In this document: piece by piece, positions 1-9,174 of the stretch
How positions within the stretch are numbered: position 1 is the first letter of the stretch
Layout of the letters: each line of letters starts with the position of its first letter
DNA from: Aquiluna borgnonia
GTDB lineage: Bacteria; Actinomycetota; Actinomycetes; Actinomycetales; Microbacteriaceae
Reading direction: 5' to 3'
Assembly (NCBI RefSeq): GCF_013283855.1
Contig: NZ_CP054056.1
Location: 310,001 to 374,000 of the forward strand
DNA length: 64,000 nt
The notes under the pieces: model-generated
Databases searched by the model: none
The model's input: only the letters and a program-made list of their open reading frames with translations
Told to the model about the DNA's origin: nothing
Translations under genes and position numbers: made by a program

Positions 1-1
1 G

Positions 2-688
2 CTGAATACCCCCGACGGTTATGCCGAACTCGTTGTCAAGATACTGAGTGAGTTGTGTGAGCACCCGTTCAGCCTCGCCGAAAACCTCATTGAGGCGACC
101 AGCGACACTGGAGTCTTTGTCTCAACCTCAAGTGTGCTCAAGCGCCTAGCGATCAAGCTCTCCAAAATCTCCAATGACCTCAGGCTGCTATCTTCTGGCC
201 CAAGGGCAGGATTTGGGGAAATTAATCTTCCGGCTCGTCAGGCTGGCTCTTCGATCATGCCCGGCAAAGTAAATCCGGTAATACCTGAGGCCGTCAACCA
301 AGTGGCATTCCAGGTAATCGGAAACGATCTCACCGTGACCATGGCATCAGAGGCGGGACAGCTGCAGCTAAATGCCTTTGAACCCATCATCGCTCGATCC
401 CTGATGATGAACCTGGTCTATCTGAGGCGGGCTTGCCGGATGCTGGCGGATTTCTGTATTGACGGCATTACCGCCAACCGCGAGTTCCTGAGATCAGAGG
501 TGGAGAACTCCATCGGCCTGGTGACCGCGCTGGCTCCAACCCTGGGCTATGAGGCAGCCGCATCGATTGCTAAATACGCTCAATCCCACAACTGCAGCGT
601 TCGGGAAGCCGGGCTTGCGCTGGGACTTTTGACCAACGAGAGCTTTGACGAGCTCTTGGGTGATATCCGAGGGCTAACCGGTAGTTAG
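2..688 (+). CDS. aspA: Aspartate ammonia-lyase, C-terminal part (5' end outside window)
   Basis: Reversible deamination of L-aspartate to fumarate and ammonia; member of the aspartase/fumarase superfamily, cytoplasmic homotetramer. The frame is open from base 2, so only about the last 228 residues are here. The superfamily signature loop [11 protein letters not shown] is present (near base 250) and supplies the catalytic serine. The flanking text (EATSDTG, KISNDLRLLSSGPRAG, MASEAGQLQLN) matches aspartase better than fumarase; the true class II fumarase in this window (58280-59668) differs at those places. The stop overlaps the stop of the convergent desaturase gene. Identification as AspA rather than FumC is by my reading of family sequences. 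Confidence 0.93.
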   Translation: MNTPDGYAELVVKILSELCEHPFSLAENLIEATSDTGVFVSTSSVLKRLAIKLSKISNDLRLLSSGPRAGFGEINLPARQAGSSIMPGKVNPVIPEAVNQVAFQVIGNDLTVTMASEAGQLQLNAFEPIIARSLMMNLVYLRRACRMLADFCIDGITANREFLRSEVENSIGLVTALAPTLGYEAAASIAKYAQSHNCSVREAGLALGLLTNESFDELLGDIRGLTGS

Positions 689-1773
689 TTTCTCGGACGA
701 AGCTCTGAAACCATTGGGCAGGCAAAGGGGTTGCTGTTTCCAGAGAGCCCAACCTGGTTTAGGTGCTTCATGATGACTCGGTAGCTGGAAATCAGGTTCA
801 TTTCAACCAGCGTAATGTCATGCTCCTTACAATACTGAGCAACAATCTCGTGGGCCCGGCGCAGGTAGGGGCGTGCCATGGAGGGGAACAGGTGGTGCTC
901 GACCTGGTAGTTCAGACCTCCCATGAGGTTATCTTTGAGCCAGCTGCCTCGAATATTTCTGGAGGTCAGCACCTGGCGCTCAAAAAAGTCAATCTTGGAG
1001 TCTTTGGCAATCAGTGGCATGCCCTTGTGGTTGGGCGCAAAGGCCGCACCCATGAAAAACCCAAAAGTCAGCATCATCACAAACCAGAGGGCAATGGCCC
1101 AGAGCCAGCCAAAAATGAGTCCCATGGCGATGTAGGGCAATACCTGGCGAACCACCATTAGGGAGAACTCTAAAATTCGAGTCTTCAAGGGGCGCTCAGT
1201 CCTACCCAGGGCGAGCATGGAATCCAGCAGTAGGTCAAAGCCGGTGAAGAACAAAAGCAGGGGAAATAGGTAGCCCTGGCGGTCAGAGAACCAGCGCTCA
1301 ACGCCCTTTTTGGCAAGCTTTGATTCGGTCGTGAAGCTCAACACGCGAATAGCGATATCTGGATCTTCGCCAATCTGGTTTGGACGCTGGTGGTGCTTGT
1401 TGTGTTTGCGCAACCAAAATCCATAGCTCAAACCTGCGAATAGGTTCGCTAGCACCAGCCCCAGGGCGTCGTTGGCACGGTTGCTTCTAAACACCTGGCG
1501 ATGAGCTGCCTCGTGAGCTATGAATCCATACTGAGCGCTGGTGATTCCAAGCAGGGCTGCAAGTCCAAACGCAAGCAAAATCCACCACTGGCTCTGGTCC
1601 AGGGCAAATCCGGTAAGGATCGCGAGGCTCCAAAACCCCGCAGCGACAATTGAAAGCACCACAAGGCGAATGATGTAGAAGGAAGGGCGCTTTGCCAGAA
1701 GACCTTCGGCCTTAACCAGGGTCAATACATCGTGAAAACGGGTGGTTGCCCTGGAGCTCAAGGTGGCGGTCAT
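685..1773 (-). CDS. Membrane fatty acid desaturase
   Basis: Di-iron acyl-lipid or acyl-CoA desaturase of the integral-membrane FA_desaturase family, expected to introduce a double bond into membrane acyl chains. All three histidine boxes are visible: HEAAH, HNKHH and QVEHH. The Q in the last box is typical of front-end and linoleoyl-type desaturases. Several hydrophobic stretches flank the boxes. The protein has 362 aa from the ATG at 1773. I prefer this start over the TTG two codons upstream because TAGACT lies exactly 6 nt before the ATG, a leaderless arrangement repeated in this window. Regiospecificity cannot be read from sequence. Confidence 0.9.
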   Translation of the reverse strand: MTATLSSRATTRFHDVLTLVKAEGLLAKRPSFYIIRLVVLSIVAAGFWSLAILTGFALDQSQWWILLAFGLAALLGITSAQYGFIAHEAAHRQVFRSNRANDALGLVLANLFAGLSYGFWLRKHNKHHQRPNQIGEDPDIAIRVLSFTTESKLAKKGVERWFSDRQGYLFPLLLFFTGFDLLLDSMLALGRTERPLKTRILEFSLMVVRQVLPYIAMGLIFGWLWAIALWFVMMLTFGFFMGAAFAPNHKGMPLIAKDSKIDFFERQVLTSRNIRGSWLKDNLMGGLNYQVEHHLFPSMARPYLRRAHEIVAQYCKEHDITLVEMNLISSYRVIMKHLNQVGLSGNSNPFACPMVSELRPRN

Positions 1774-1785
1774 TTCCAAAGTCTA
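1774..1785 (-). promoter_or_regulatory. Leaderless -10 box of desaturase gene
   Basis: TAGACT at 1780-1785 on the minus strand followed by six bases and the ATG at 1773. No Shine-Dalgarno is present, so the transcript probably begins at the start codon. No convincing -35 element is seen. Confidence 0.5.
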
Positions 1786-1825
1786 AGCAACGAATTTGGT
1801 ATTTACGGTCAGAGAGGAAAAGTAT

Positions 1826-2551
1826 TTAGCTCAAGCTGGAAATAACGATCGTGAGAAGGGGTGCAGCAATCAGCGAGGGAAGCAAATCGGCAACCGAGAC
1901 CATCCTCAGCTGAAGCACTCTCAAACCTGTTCCCAGCAGCAAAATACCGCCGGTTGCCGTTATCGATGCAACTGCAGCGCTGGATAAAACCTCACCCACG
2001 TTCATGGCCAACACAGTGAGGAGTCCCTGCCATAAGCCAACTGGTATTGCGGAGAAAGCAACTCCAGGGCCCATGGTCGCTGCAAAAGCCACCGAAGTAA
2101 AACCGTCGAGGGTCGATTTCAAACCCAGAATGTCGATGCCGTTTCCCAGGCCATCCTGCAGCGCACCTAGAACCGCCATCGGACCGATAGTGAAGAGCAG
2201 CGAGGCGTTGACGAATCCCTGAATAAAGGCGTCTCGATCTCCCTTGGACTTGGTTTTGCTCTGCAGCCAAGATCCGAATCCCTCAAGACGCTGCTCGATT
2301 TTTAGCAGCGATCCAGTGATGCCGCCGATGAGCAGAGAGGCTAGAACGACCAAAATCGTCGGGAAGATTCCGGTGGCAGCCTTGAAATCTTCGTTTGAGA
2401 GATCTGCCAAGTTCATCGCGCCGATTACCAAGACGACAAGGCCCATGGCATCGGTGAGGGTTCTGGACATTTTCTCTGGAAGCCGGTTACCAAGCAGCAT
2501 TCCGACGAAACTGCCGATCAGAATGGCAAGGACGTTGATTATGGTTCCCAC
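1826..2551 (-). CDS. DUF554 family membrane protein
   Basis: 241-aa integral membrane protein of the DUF554 (YqgA/YdfK) family, function unknown. The N-terminus (MGTIINVLAILIGS) and the following hydrophobic helices with glycine-rich segments are characteristic; I count about six to seven hydrophobic spans. The start is a GTG at 2551, four bases after the stop of the 57-aa gene upstream, so it is very likely co-transcribed and translationally coupled with that gene and msrB. Transport of a small solute is sometimes suggested for the family but not shown. Confidence 0.85.
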   Translation of the reverse strand: MGTIINVLAILIGSFVGMLLGNRLPEKMSRTLTDAMGLVVLVIGAMNLADLSNEDFKAATGIFPTILVVLASLLIGGITGSLLKIEQRLEGFGSWLQSKTKSKGDRDAFIQGFVNASLLFTIGPMAVLGALQDGLGNGIDILGLKSTLDGFTSVAFAATMGPGVAFSAIPVGLWQGLLTVLAMNVGEVLSSAAVASITATGGILLLGTGLRVLQLRMVSVADLLPSLIAAPLLTIVISSLS

Positions 2552-2555
2552 CGAG

Positions 2556-2729
2556 CTAGGCCCCCAGCGAGGTTAGAAGTTCGAACACCAGAAAAGCTGG
2601 CCACACCAGAGACTTCAGCACACCCAAGGCGCCAGTCCAAAAGTCTGTGGCGGTTGAGATGTAGTAAATCGCTGCGCCGATGAAGCCCAAACCGTAAAGG
2701 GATCCGGACTCCGGAGTGATTTTAGCCAT
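2556..2729 (-). CDS. Small conserved membrane protein, 57 aa
   Basis: Short gene read directly from the sequence: ATG at 2729, stop TAG at 2556-2558. The product (starts MAKITPESGSLYGLGFIGA) has a YGLGF-GAAIYYI stretch, then TDFWTGALGVLKSLVWPAF, then a hydrophobic C-terminal helix. This pattern of aromatic residues, a GVLK motif and VWPAFLV recurs in small bacterial hypothetical proteins I remember, which supports it as real. It lies 9 nt after the msrB stop and 4 nt before the DUF554 start, inside one operon. One to two membrane helices are predicted. Function unknown. Confidence 0.72.
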   Translation of the reverse strand: MAKITPESGSLYGLGFIGAAIYYISTATDFWTGALGVLKSLVWPAFLVFELLTSLGA

Positions 2730-2738
2730 GCGAAAACA

Positions 2739-3137
2739 CTACTGGGCTGGCTTGAAGGTGATGCTCACAGAGTTAATGCAGTAGCGGTTTCCGGTTGGAG
2801 TTTGGGGTGCGTCTTCAAATACGTGACCAAGGTGACCACCGCACTTTGAGCAGCGCACCTCGGTTCTGAGCATGCCGTGTGATCGATCTTCGATGTACTC
2901 AATTGCTTCATTGCCCTGCGGTTCATAAAAAGAAGGCCAGCCGCAGTGCGAATCAAACTTGGTATCCGACTCAAATAAAAAGGCGTCGCAGCCGCGGCAG
3001 TGGTAGCTGCCGGAGCGTTTTTCGTCCAGCAGTTCTCCGGTGTAAGCCCGCTCTGTGCCTGCCATCCTAAGCACGTGGTACTCAAACTCTGAGAGCTCCT
3101 GGCGCCACTGCTCATCGGTTTTATAGACTTCGTACAT
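2739..3137 (-). CDS. msrB: Peptide-methionine (R)-S-oxide reductase MsrB
   Basis: Thioredoxin-dependent reductase repairing the R epimer of methionine sulfoxide in proteins. The 132-aa product has the two zinc-binding CxxC pairs (about C47/C50 and C96/C99) and the catalytic cysteine in RYCINS (about C120). HCGWPSF and GHLGHVF are also typical. The start is the ATG at 3137, preceded by GGAGG with 5-nt spacing; the in-frame TTG directly before it sits too close to the ribosome site. First gene of a three-gene operon with the 57-aa protein and DUF554. The partner MsrA is not in this window. Confidence 0.96.
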   Translation of the reverse strand: MYEVYKTDEQWRQELSEFEYHVLRMAGTERAYTGELLDEKRSGSYHCRGCDAFLFESDTKFDSHCGWPSFYEPQGNEAIEYIEDRSHGMLRTEVRCSKCGGHLGHVFEDAPQTPTGNRYCINSVSITFKPAQ

Positions 3138-3204
3138 CAATTCCTCCAGGAAAAATAAGCTTTATAACCCTTTAGTAACACATTTACCAGTTATTGCAAT
3201 TCCC

Positions 3205-3232
3205 TTGTTTAATCCCCGGTCTTGCGTAAGGT
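3205..3232 (+). promoter_or_regulatory. Candidate promoter of cold-shock gene
   Basis: TTGTTT (3205-3210), a 16-nt spacer and TAAGGT (3227-3232). If used, the mRNA has a 5' leader of about 75 nt before the ATG at 3315, in keeping with the long leaders of csp genes. The match is moderate and unsupported by other evidence. Confidence 0.35.
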
Positions 3233-3314
3233 TTATCTAGTCGGATGGAACTTTGCGTTGAAACCCGATGCATTCGCGGACCTCGCGGATGTTTACAAAG
3301 CATCAGGAGCAACA

Positions 3315-3515
3315 ATGGCACAAGGAACCGTAAAGTGGTTCAACTCTGAAAAGGGTTTTGGTTTCATCACACAGGACGGCGGTCCAGACGTATTCGTACA
3401 CTTCTCCGCAATCCAGACTGATGGTTACCGCGAATTGAAGGAAAACCAGCGAGTCGAGTTCGACGTCAAGACTGGAGACAAGGGCCCTCAGGCCGAGAAC
3501 GTCTCCGTCCTCTAA
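3315..3515 (+). CDS. Cold-shock protein, CspA family
   Basis: Single-stranded nucleic-acid binding cold-shock domain protein of 66 aa, the standard family length, acting as an RNA chaperone. RNP1 (KGFGFI) and RNP2 (VFVHF) are intact. I chose the ATG at 3315 because AGGAG precedes it at good spacing and the family starts there ([10 protein letters not shown]); the frame is open upstream to 3222, but those residues do not resemble the family. It is followed by a strong intrinsic terminator and then the groEL control region. Confidence 0.96.
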   Translation: MAQGTVKWFNSEKGFGFITQDGGPDVFVHFSAIQTDGYRELKENQRVEFDVKTGDKGPQAENVSVL

Positions 3516-3532
3516 TAGAACAGACCTAAGTC

Positions 3533-3563
3533 AGGCCGATGTGCATTGCACATCGGCCTTTCG
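3533..3563 (+). terminator. Intrinsic terminator after cold-shock gene
   Basis: Near-perfect inverted repeat: arms 3533-3545 (AGGCCGATGTGCA) and 3547-3559, followed by a short T-containing tail. It separates the csp transcript from the groEL promoter. Confidence 0.75.
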
Positions 3564-3624
3564 CTTGCACTCTGGGGTGGAGAGTGCTAAAAATGTATTA
3601 GCACTCAACAACCTCGAGTGCTAA
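3564..3624 (+). promoter_or_regulatory. Tandem CIRCE operators and groEL promoter
   Basis: Two HrcA-binding CIRCE elements. The downstream copy (3598-3624) is a perfect TTAGCACTC-N9-GAGTGCTAA. The upstream copy (3564-3590) has a full right arm and a left arm matching in seven of nine positions, again with a 9-nt spacer. A plausible promoter, TTGCAC (3565-3570) with 17-nt spacing to TAAAAA (3588-3593), is covered by the upstream copy. This predicts HrcA repression of groEL released by heat stress. hrcA itself is not in the window. Confidence 0.9.
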
Positions 3625-3638
3625 TCCAAACTCTTTAG

Positions 3639-5279
<1,641 letters not shown>

Positions 5280-5290
5280 AGATTCAAAAC

Positions 5291-5330
5291 AAAGAGCCGG
5301 GGTGGAAATCCACCCCGGCTCTTTGTTTTA
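5291..5330. terminator. Bidirectional intrinsic terminator groEL / histidine kinase
   Basis: 15-bp perfect stem (5291-5305 with 5310-5324) with an AAAT loop. It carries a T-rich tract on the right and an A-run on the left, so it can terminate both groEL and the convergent two-component operon. Confidence 0.9.
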
Positions 5331-5340
5331 ACCTTTTCAG

Positions 5341-6786
5341 CTACCTGGCCATTGGCAGTTCAACGCTGAAAGTTGCTCCGCCCCCAGGAGTGGCTTCCAC
5401 CCAGATCCTGCCCTTGTGGGCGTTTACGATGCTGCGGGCAATAGCCAAGCCAAGCCCAGAGCCTCCAGTTTCGCGATTGCGCGAGTTATCGGCTCGGTAG
5501 AAGCGATCAAATACTTTTTCCTGCAGGGCTTCAGGAATGCCCTCACCGTGGTCAACCACGTTCACCTGCACTTTGTCTTCGGCCTTGAGAAGTTCAATAG
5601 AGACCTCCGAGCCCTCGGGGGCGAACCTCGAAGCGTTAGCCACCAGGTTGGTCAGCACTTGCTTGATGCGATTGCCATCCATCTCAAATGGCTCAATAGG
5701 AGCTTGGCACATCACTTTGAATTCCACCGCGGGGTTAGCAACCCGGGCATCCTTGGCCACCTGCTCTGCAAGGTCAGCAAGGTCATGCTTTTCAAGGTTG
5801 AGCTGCTGGAGTTCATCCATCCGCGTCAGGGTCAACAAGCTCTCCACTAGACCAGACATTCGAATCGCTTCGGATTCAATTCGATCCATGGCCTCAGCAA
5901 TGTCTTTTGGCTTTTTGATCGCACCCATCCGGTAAAGCTCTGCGTAGCCACGTACCGTCACAAGCGGGGTGCGCAGCTCATGGCTGGCATCTGAGACAAA
6001 GCGACGCATTTGCTCCAGGGTTTTGTCTTTGCCGCGCACGGCTCCCTCAACCGAATCCAACATGCTGTTCAATGCTCGGTTCAGCCTGCCAATTTCAGTC
6101 TTGCCGTGGCGAGCCACCAGACGCGAGGAAAAGTCTCCGGATTTGATGGACTTGGCGGTTCGCTCAACCTCGCGAAGCGGTCTCAGGGCCGAGGTGATGG
6201 TTAGCCAAATACTCAATCCGGAGAGAACCAAAAGGAAAACTCCGAAGCGGCCGCCAATGCTGCCGTACTCGGTGATGATTTGACGGTTTGTGCTGGTTGG
6301 TAGAGCTACCACCACTGAGCCATTTGCCCTGGTAAGCGGCAGTGCCACCAGACGCCACTCGCCTCTTGGTCCGGGTTCTTGCGTGACATCAACATCAAAC
6401 GGCACACCCTCGGTTTCGAGCACTACATCTAGGGTGAAATTTTGGAAATTAGGCAGCGTGCGATCGTTGCCGGCGGAGGAGACCAGACCGATGAACTGCT
6501 CGCCATCGGCATTCAAGATTGCAATGTAGTAGTCGGACGGAAGCGCAGGCAGGGTCAAATCTCCATTGGCCACGCGGCGTTGAACCTGAAGTGGGTTCTC
6601 TCCCGCCAGGGTCGACGCGGTTGCAATCAGCAGCGTGTCAGTATTGCGCTGCAGGTAGGTGCTTAGAAGAGCTACCGTTCCGGCACTTGAGACGCTTAGT
6701 AGCAAACCAATCAGGCCCACTGACAATGTAGTGAGCTTGGCGCGGAGCGATATGCGCTCCCAAACCTGGAGAAACTTGCCTGGCAA
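5341..6786 (-). CDS. Sensor histidine kinase, OmpR-class partner
   Basis: Membrane histidine kinase of 481 aa. Order of parts: N-terminal transmembrane helix (about 17-42), extracytoplasmic sensor region (about 43-175), second transmembrane helix (about 181-200), HAMP linker, DHp helix with phospho-acceptor H269 in SDASHELRTPL, then the ATPase domain with N-box (around N384), DHGEGI (412-417) and GGSGLGLAI (441-449). All key residues are intact. TTG start, 3 nt after the stop of the response-regulator gene, so the two form an operon. The architecture resembles mycobacterial TrcS/PrrB-type kinases; the signal sensed is unknown. Confidence 0.93.
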   Translation of the reverse strand: MPGKFLQVWERISLRAKLTTLSVGLIGLLLSVSSAGTVALLSTYLQRNTDTLLIATASTLAGENPLQVQRRVANGDLTLPALPSDYYIAILNADGEQFIGLVSSAGNDRTLPNFQNFTLDVVLETEGVPFDVDVTQEPGPRGEWRLVALPLTRANGSVVVALPTSTNRQIITEYGSIGGRFGVFLLVLSGLSIWLTITSALRPLREVERTAKSIKSGDFSSRLVARHGKTEIGRLNRALNSMLDSVEGAVRGKDKTLEQMRRFVSDASHELRTPLVTVRGYAELYRMGAIKKPKDIAEAMDRIESEAIRMSGLVESLLTLTRMDELQQLNLEKHDLADLAEQVAKDARVANPAVEFKVMCQAPIEPFEMDGNRIKQVLTNLVANASRFAPEGSEVSIELLKAEDKVQVNVVDHGEGIPEALQEKVFDRFYRADNSRNRETGGSGLGLAIARSIVNAHKGRIWVEATPGGGATFSVELPMAR

Positions 6787-6789
6787 TTA

Positions 6790-7482
6790 CTAGCCCTTGG
6801 GACCTTTGAGCATGTAGCCAACTCCGCGCTTGGTGACAATCAGCGGCTCTGTGCTCAGCGGGTCCAGCTTCTTGCGAAGGTAGGAAACGTAGGACTCCAC
6901 AATTCCCATCTCGCCGTTGAAGTCGTACTCCCAGACGTGGTCCAAAATCTGAGCCTTGGTCAGCACCCGGTTTGGATTGGTTGCCAGGTAGCGCAGCAAC
7001 TGGTACTCGGTGGGTGAAAGATCTACTATCTGACCGGCAACGGTGACCTCGTGGGCATCTTCGTTCATTTCTAGCTCACCGACCCGAATCACTGATCCGG
7101 CCTCACCGTCCTTGCCGGTGCGGCGCATGATGGCGTTGATGCGAGCCATGATTTCATCCAGGCTGAAGGGTTTGGTGACGTAATCATCGCCGCCAACGGT
7201 CAATCCGGTGACCTTGTCCTCGGTGTCATCCCTGGCGGTTAGAAAAAGAATAGGAGTCTCGATGCCCATAGAGCGGATCTTTTTGGTCACCCCAAAGCCC
7301 GAGATGTCTGGCAGCATCACATCGAGAAGCACGATATCGGGCTGAGTCTCAATGATCTTGTTGATGGCATCTGTGCCATTGGGGGAGGAGAGCACCTGGT
7401 GCCCTGCAAACCTAAGGCTTGCCGAAAGCAGATCGCGAATGTTTGGTTCGTCGTCAACAACTAGAACTTTTAGGCTTTCCAT
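6790..7482 (-). CDS. Response regulator, OmpR/PhoB family
   Basis: Transcription factor of 230 aa: receiver domain with acidic pocket D10/D11, phospho-acceptor D54 (LLDVMLPD) and conserved K104, then a winged-helix DNA-binding domain from about 130 that ends VTKRGVGYML. Cognate of the histidine kinase encoded immediately downstream. The first gene of the pair; no obvious Shine-Dalgarno. The target genes are unknown. Confidence 0.95.
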   Translation of the reverse strand: MESLKVLVVDDEPNIRDLLSASLRFAGHQVLSSPNGTDAINKIIETQPDIVLLDVMLPDISGFGVTKKIRSMGIETPILFLTARDDTEDKVTGLTVGGDDYVTKPFSLDEIMARINAIMRRTGKDGEAGSVIRVGELEMNEDAHEVTVAGQIVDLSPTEYQLLRYLATNPNRVLTKAQILDHVWEYDFNGEMGIVESYVSYLRKKLDPLSTEPLIVTKRGVGYMLKGPKG

Positions 7483-7533
7483 GACCTAATTTTGCGCTCT
7501 TTATCTGGAAGATTCCTGAGAATCGCCTGAAGT

Positions 7534-9162
7534 CTAAATCTCGTCGGAGTCCAAGATCTCGTAGGAGTAGCCTTGCTCGGCCAAAAAGCGCTGGCGGTTC
7601 TGAGCGAAATCTTGCTCGGCGGTGTCTCGTGACACCAGCGTGTAGAAAGCTGCGGAGCGGCCGTCGGCTTTGGGGCGCAGAAGGCGACCCAGGCGCTGCG
7701 CCTCCTCCTGGCGAGAACCGAAGGCCCCGGAGATTTGAATGGCAACTGAGGCCTCGGGCAGGTCAACCGAGAAGTTGGCAACCTTTGAAACCACCAGGGC
7801 GGTTAGCTCACCCCTTCTAAACTGCGCAAACAATCGCTCTCGCTCGGCAACATCCGTCTCGCCGGTGAGCTTAGGGATGTTCAGTGCGGCGGAAACCTCT
7901 TCGATTTGATCTAGGTACTGACCAATAATCAGAGTTGGCTCGCCAGCGTGTTTTTTGAGCAGCGCCTTGATGATTGGCATTTTGGCTGCGGCGGTGGCAG
8001 CGATTCGGAAACGCTGGTCCTGATCGGAAATCGCGTACTGCATTCTGGTTTCTTCCGGAAGCTCAACCCTGATTTCGTAGCAGGCGGCTGGCGCGATGTA
8101 ACCCTGGGCTTCAATTTCCTTCCAGGGGGCGTCAAAGCGCTTGGGTCCGATCAGCGAGAACACATCGGACTCCCTGCCATCCTCGCGAACCAAGGTCGCG
8201 GTTAGTCCCAAACGCCTGCGAGCCTGAAGGTCGGCGGTCATTTTGAAAATGGGCGCTGGAAGCAGGTGGACTTCGTCGTAGACGATCAGGCCCCAGTCTC
8301 TGGCGTTTAGCAGAGCGAGGTGGGCAAACTCACCTTTTCGCTTTGTGGTGAGAATTTGGTAGGTGGCGATTGTCACGGGAGCTAGCTCCTTGGTGGAGCC
8401 GGAGTATTCTCCAATGTCCTCGGCCTTCAGAGAGGTTCGGGAAATCAGTTCATCGCGCCACTGCCTTGCCGAAACGGTGTTGGTCACCAAGATCAGGGTG
8501 TTGGTTTTGATTTGCGCCATGGTGGCTGCGCCAACCAAGGTCTTGCCGGCACCGCAGGGCAGCACTACGACGCCAGAACCGCCAGCTTCGAACTTCTCCA
8601 CTGCCTCCCGCTGATAGCCGCGCAGCGACCAGCCTGACTGGTCAAGGGAGATTTCAAATGGGGTGCCCGGTGTGAACCCGGCGTTGTCCTCGGCAGGCCA
8701 GCCTAGTTTTAGTAGCTCCTGCTTGAGTTGCCCGCGCGCCCAATCCTTAACCCGGTATCCCTTTTCAACCGGTGCCTCCAAAAGCTCAGAAATCTTTTTG
8801 TGGCTGGAAACCTCCGCTATCACGGCGGCGTCTTCGGAGCGCAGCACTAGGCCGCCCTCGTCTCGGTCGATGGTGAGTCGACCGTAGCGCGCGATAGTGC
8901 TGTGAATTTCCCGCTCCACACCCTCTGGCACCGGGTACTTGCTGTAGCGCTTGAGCGAATCAACTATGAAATTGGCGTCGTGCCCAGCAGCTCTGGCGTT
9001 CCAGAGACCGAGCCTGGTGATCCGATACGTGTGAATGTGCTCCGGAGCACGCTCTAGTTCGGCAAATATGGCCAGCTCGTGCCTTGCCTGCTGTGCCAAT
9101 TCATGGTCAGTTTCCAGCAGCACAGTGCGATCAGATTGAACGATCAGTGGCCCCAAAGACAT
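7534..9162 (-). CDS. DNA repair helicase XPB (SF2)
   Basis: Bacterial homologue of the eukaryotic XPB/ERCC3 3'-5' DNA helicase, 542 aa. Visible motifs: Walker A GAGKT (204-208), DEVH box (296-299), motif III TAT (321-323), the XPB-specific RED motif (326-328) and motif VI QRLGRLLR (about 489-496). The N-terminal 170 residues are the XPB damage-recognition-like region. ATG at 9162 with TAGGCT six nt upstream, so probably leaderless; the -10 box overlaps the stop codon of the upstream partner gene. M. tuberculosis has the same adjacent pair (Rv0861c/Rv0862c, from memory). Confidence 0.95.
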   Translation of the reverse strand: MSLGPLIVQSDRTVLLETDHELAQQARHELAIFAELERAPEHIHTYRITRLGLWNARAAGHDANFIVDSLKRYSKYPVPEGVEREIHSTIARYGRLTIDRDEGGLVLRSEDAAVIAEVSSHKKISELLEAPVEKGYRVKDWARGQLKQELLKLGWPAEDNAGFTPGTPFEISLDQSGWSLRGYQREAVEKFEAGGSGVVVLPCGAGKTLVGAATMAQIKTNTLILVTNTVSARQWRDELISRTSLKAEDIGEYSGSTKELAPVTIATYQILTTKRKGEFAHLALLNARDWGLIVYDEVHLLPAPIFKMTADLQARRRLGLTATLVREDGRESDVFSLIGPKRFDAPWKEIEAQGYIAPAACYEIRVELPEETRMQYAISDQDQRFRIAATAAAKMPIIKALLKKHAGEPTLIIGQYLDQIEEVSAALNIPKLTGETDVAERERLFAQFRRGELTALVVSKVANFSVDLPEASVAIQISGAFGSRQEEAQRLGRLLRPKADGRSAAFYTLVSRDTAEQDFAQNRQRFLAEQGYSYEILDSDEI

Positions 9163-9174
9163 CGTTCTAGCCTA
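9163..9174 (-). promoter_or_regulatory. Leaderless -10 box of XPB gene
   Basis: TAGGCT at 9169-9174 (minus strand), six bases, then the ATG. Its first three bases are the TAG stop of the upstream gene, so XPB can be expressed apart from the upstream gene. Confidence 0.5.

Noticed and set aside
763..1161. Plus-strand open frame inside the desaturase gene
   Set aside because: Antisense to conserved His-box sequence; no ribosome site or family match.
3222..3314. Upstream extension of the cold-shock gene
   Set aside because: The extra 31 residues lack CSD similarity and the AGGAG site supports the ATG at 3315.
7629..8205. Open frames antisense to XPB
   Set aside because: They mirror conserved helicase sequence and have arbitrary residues.
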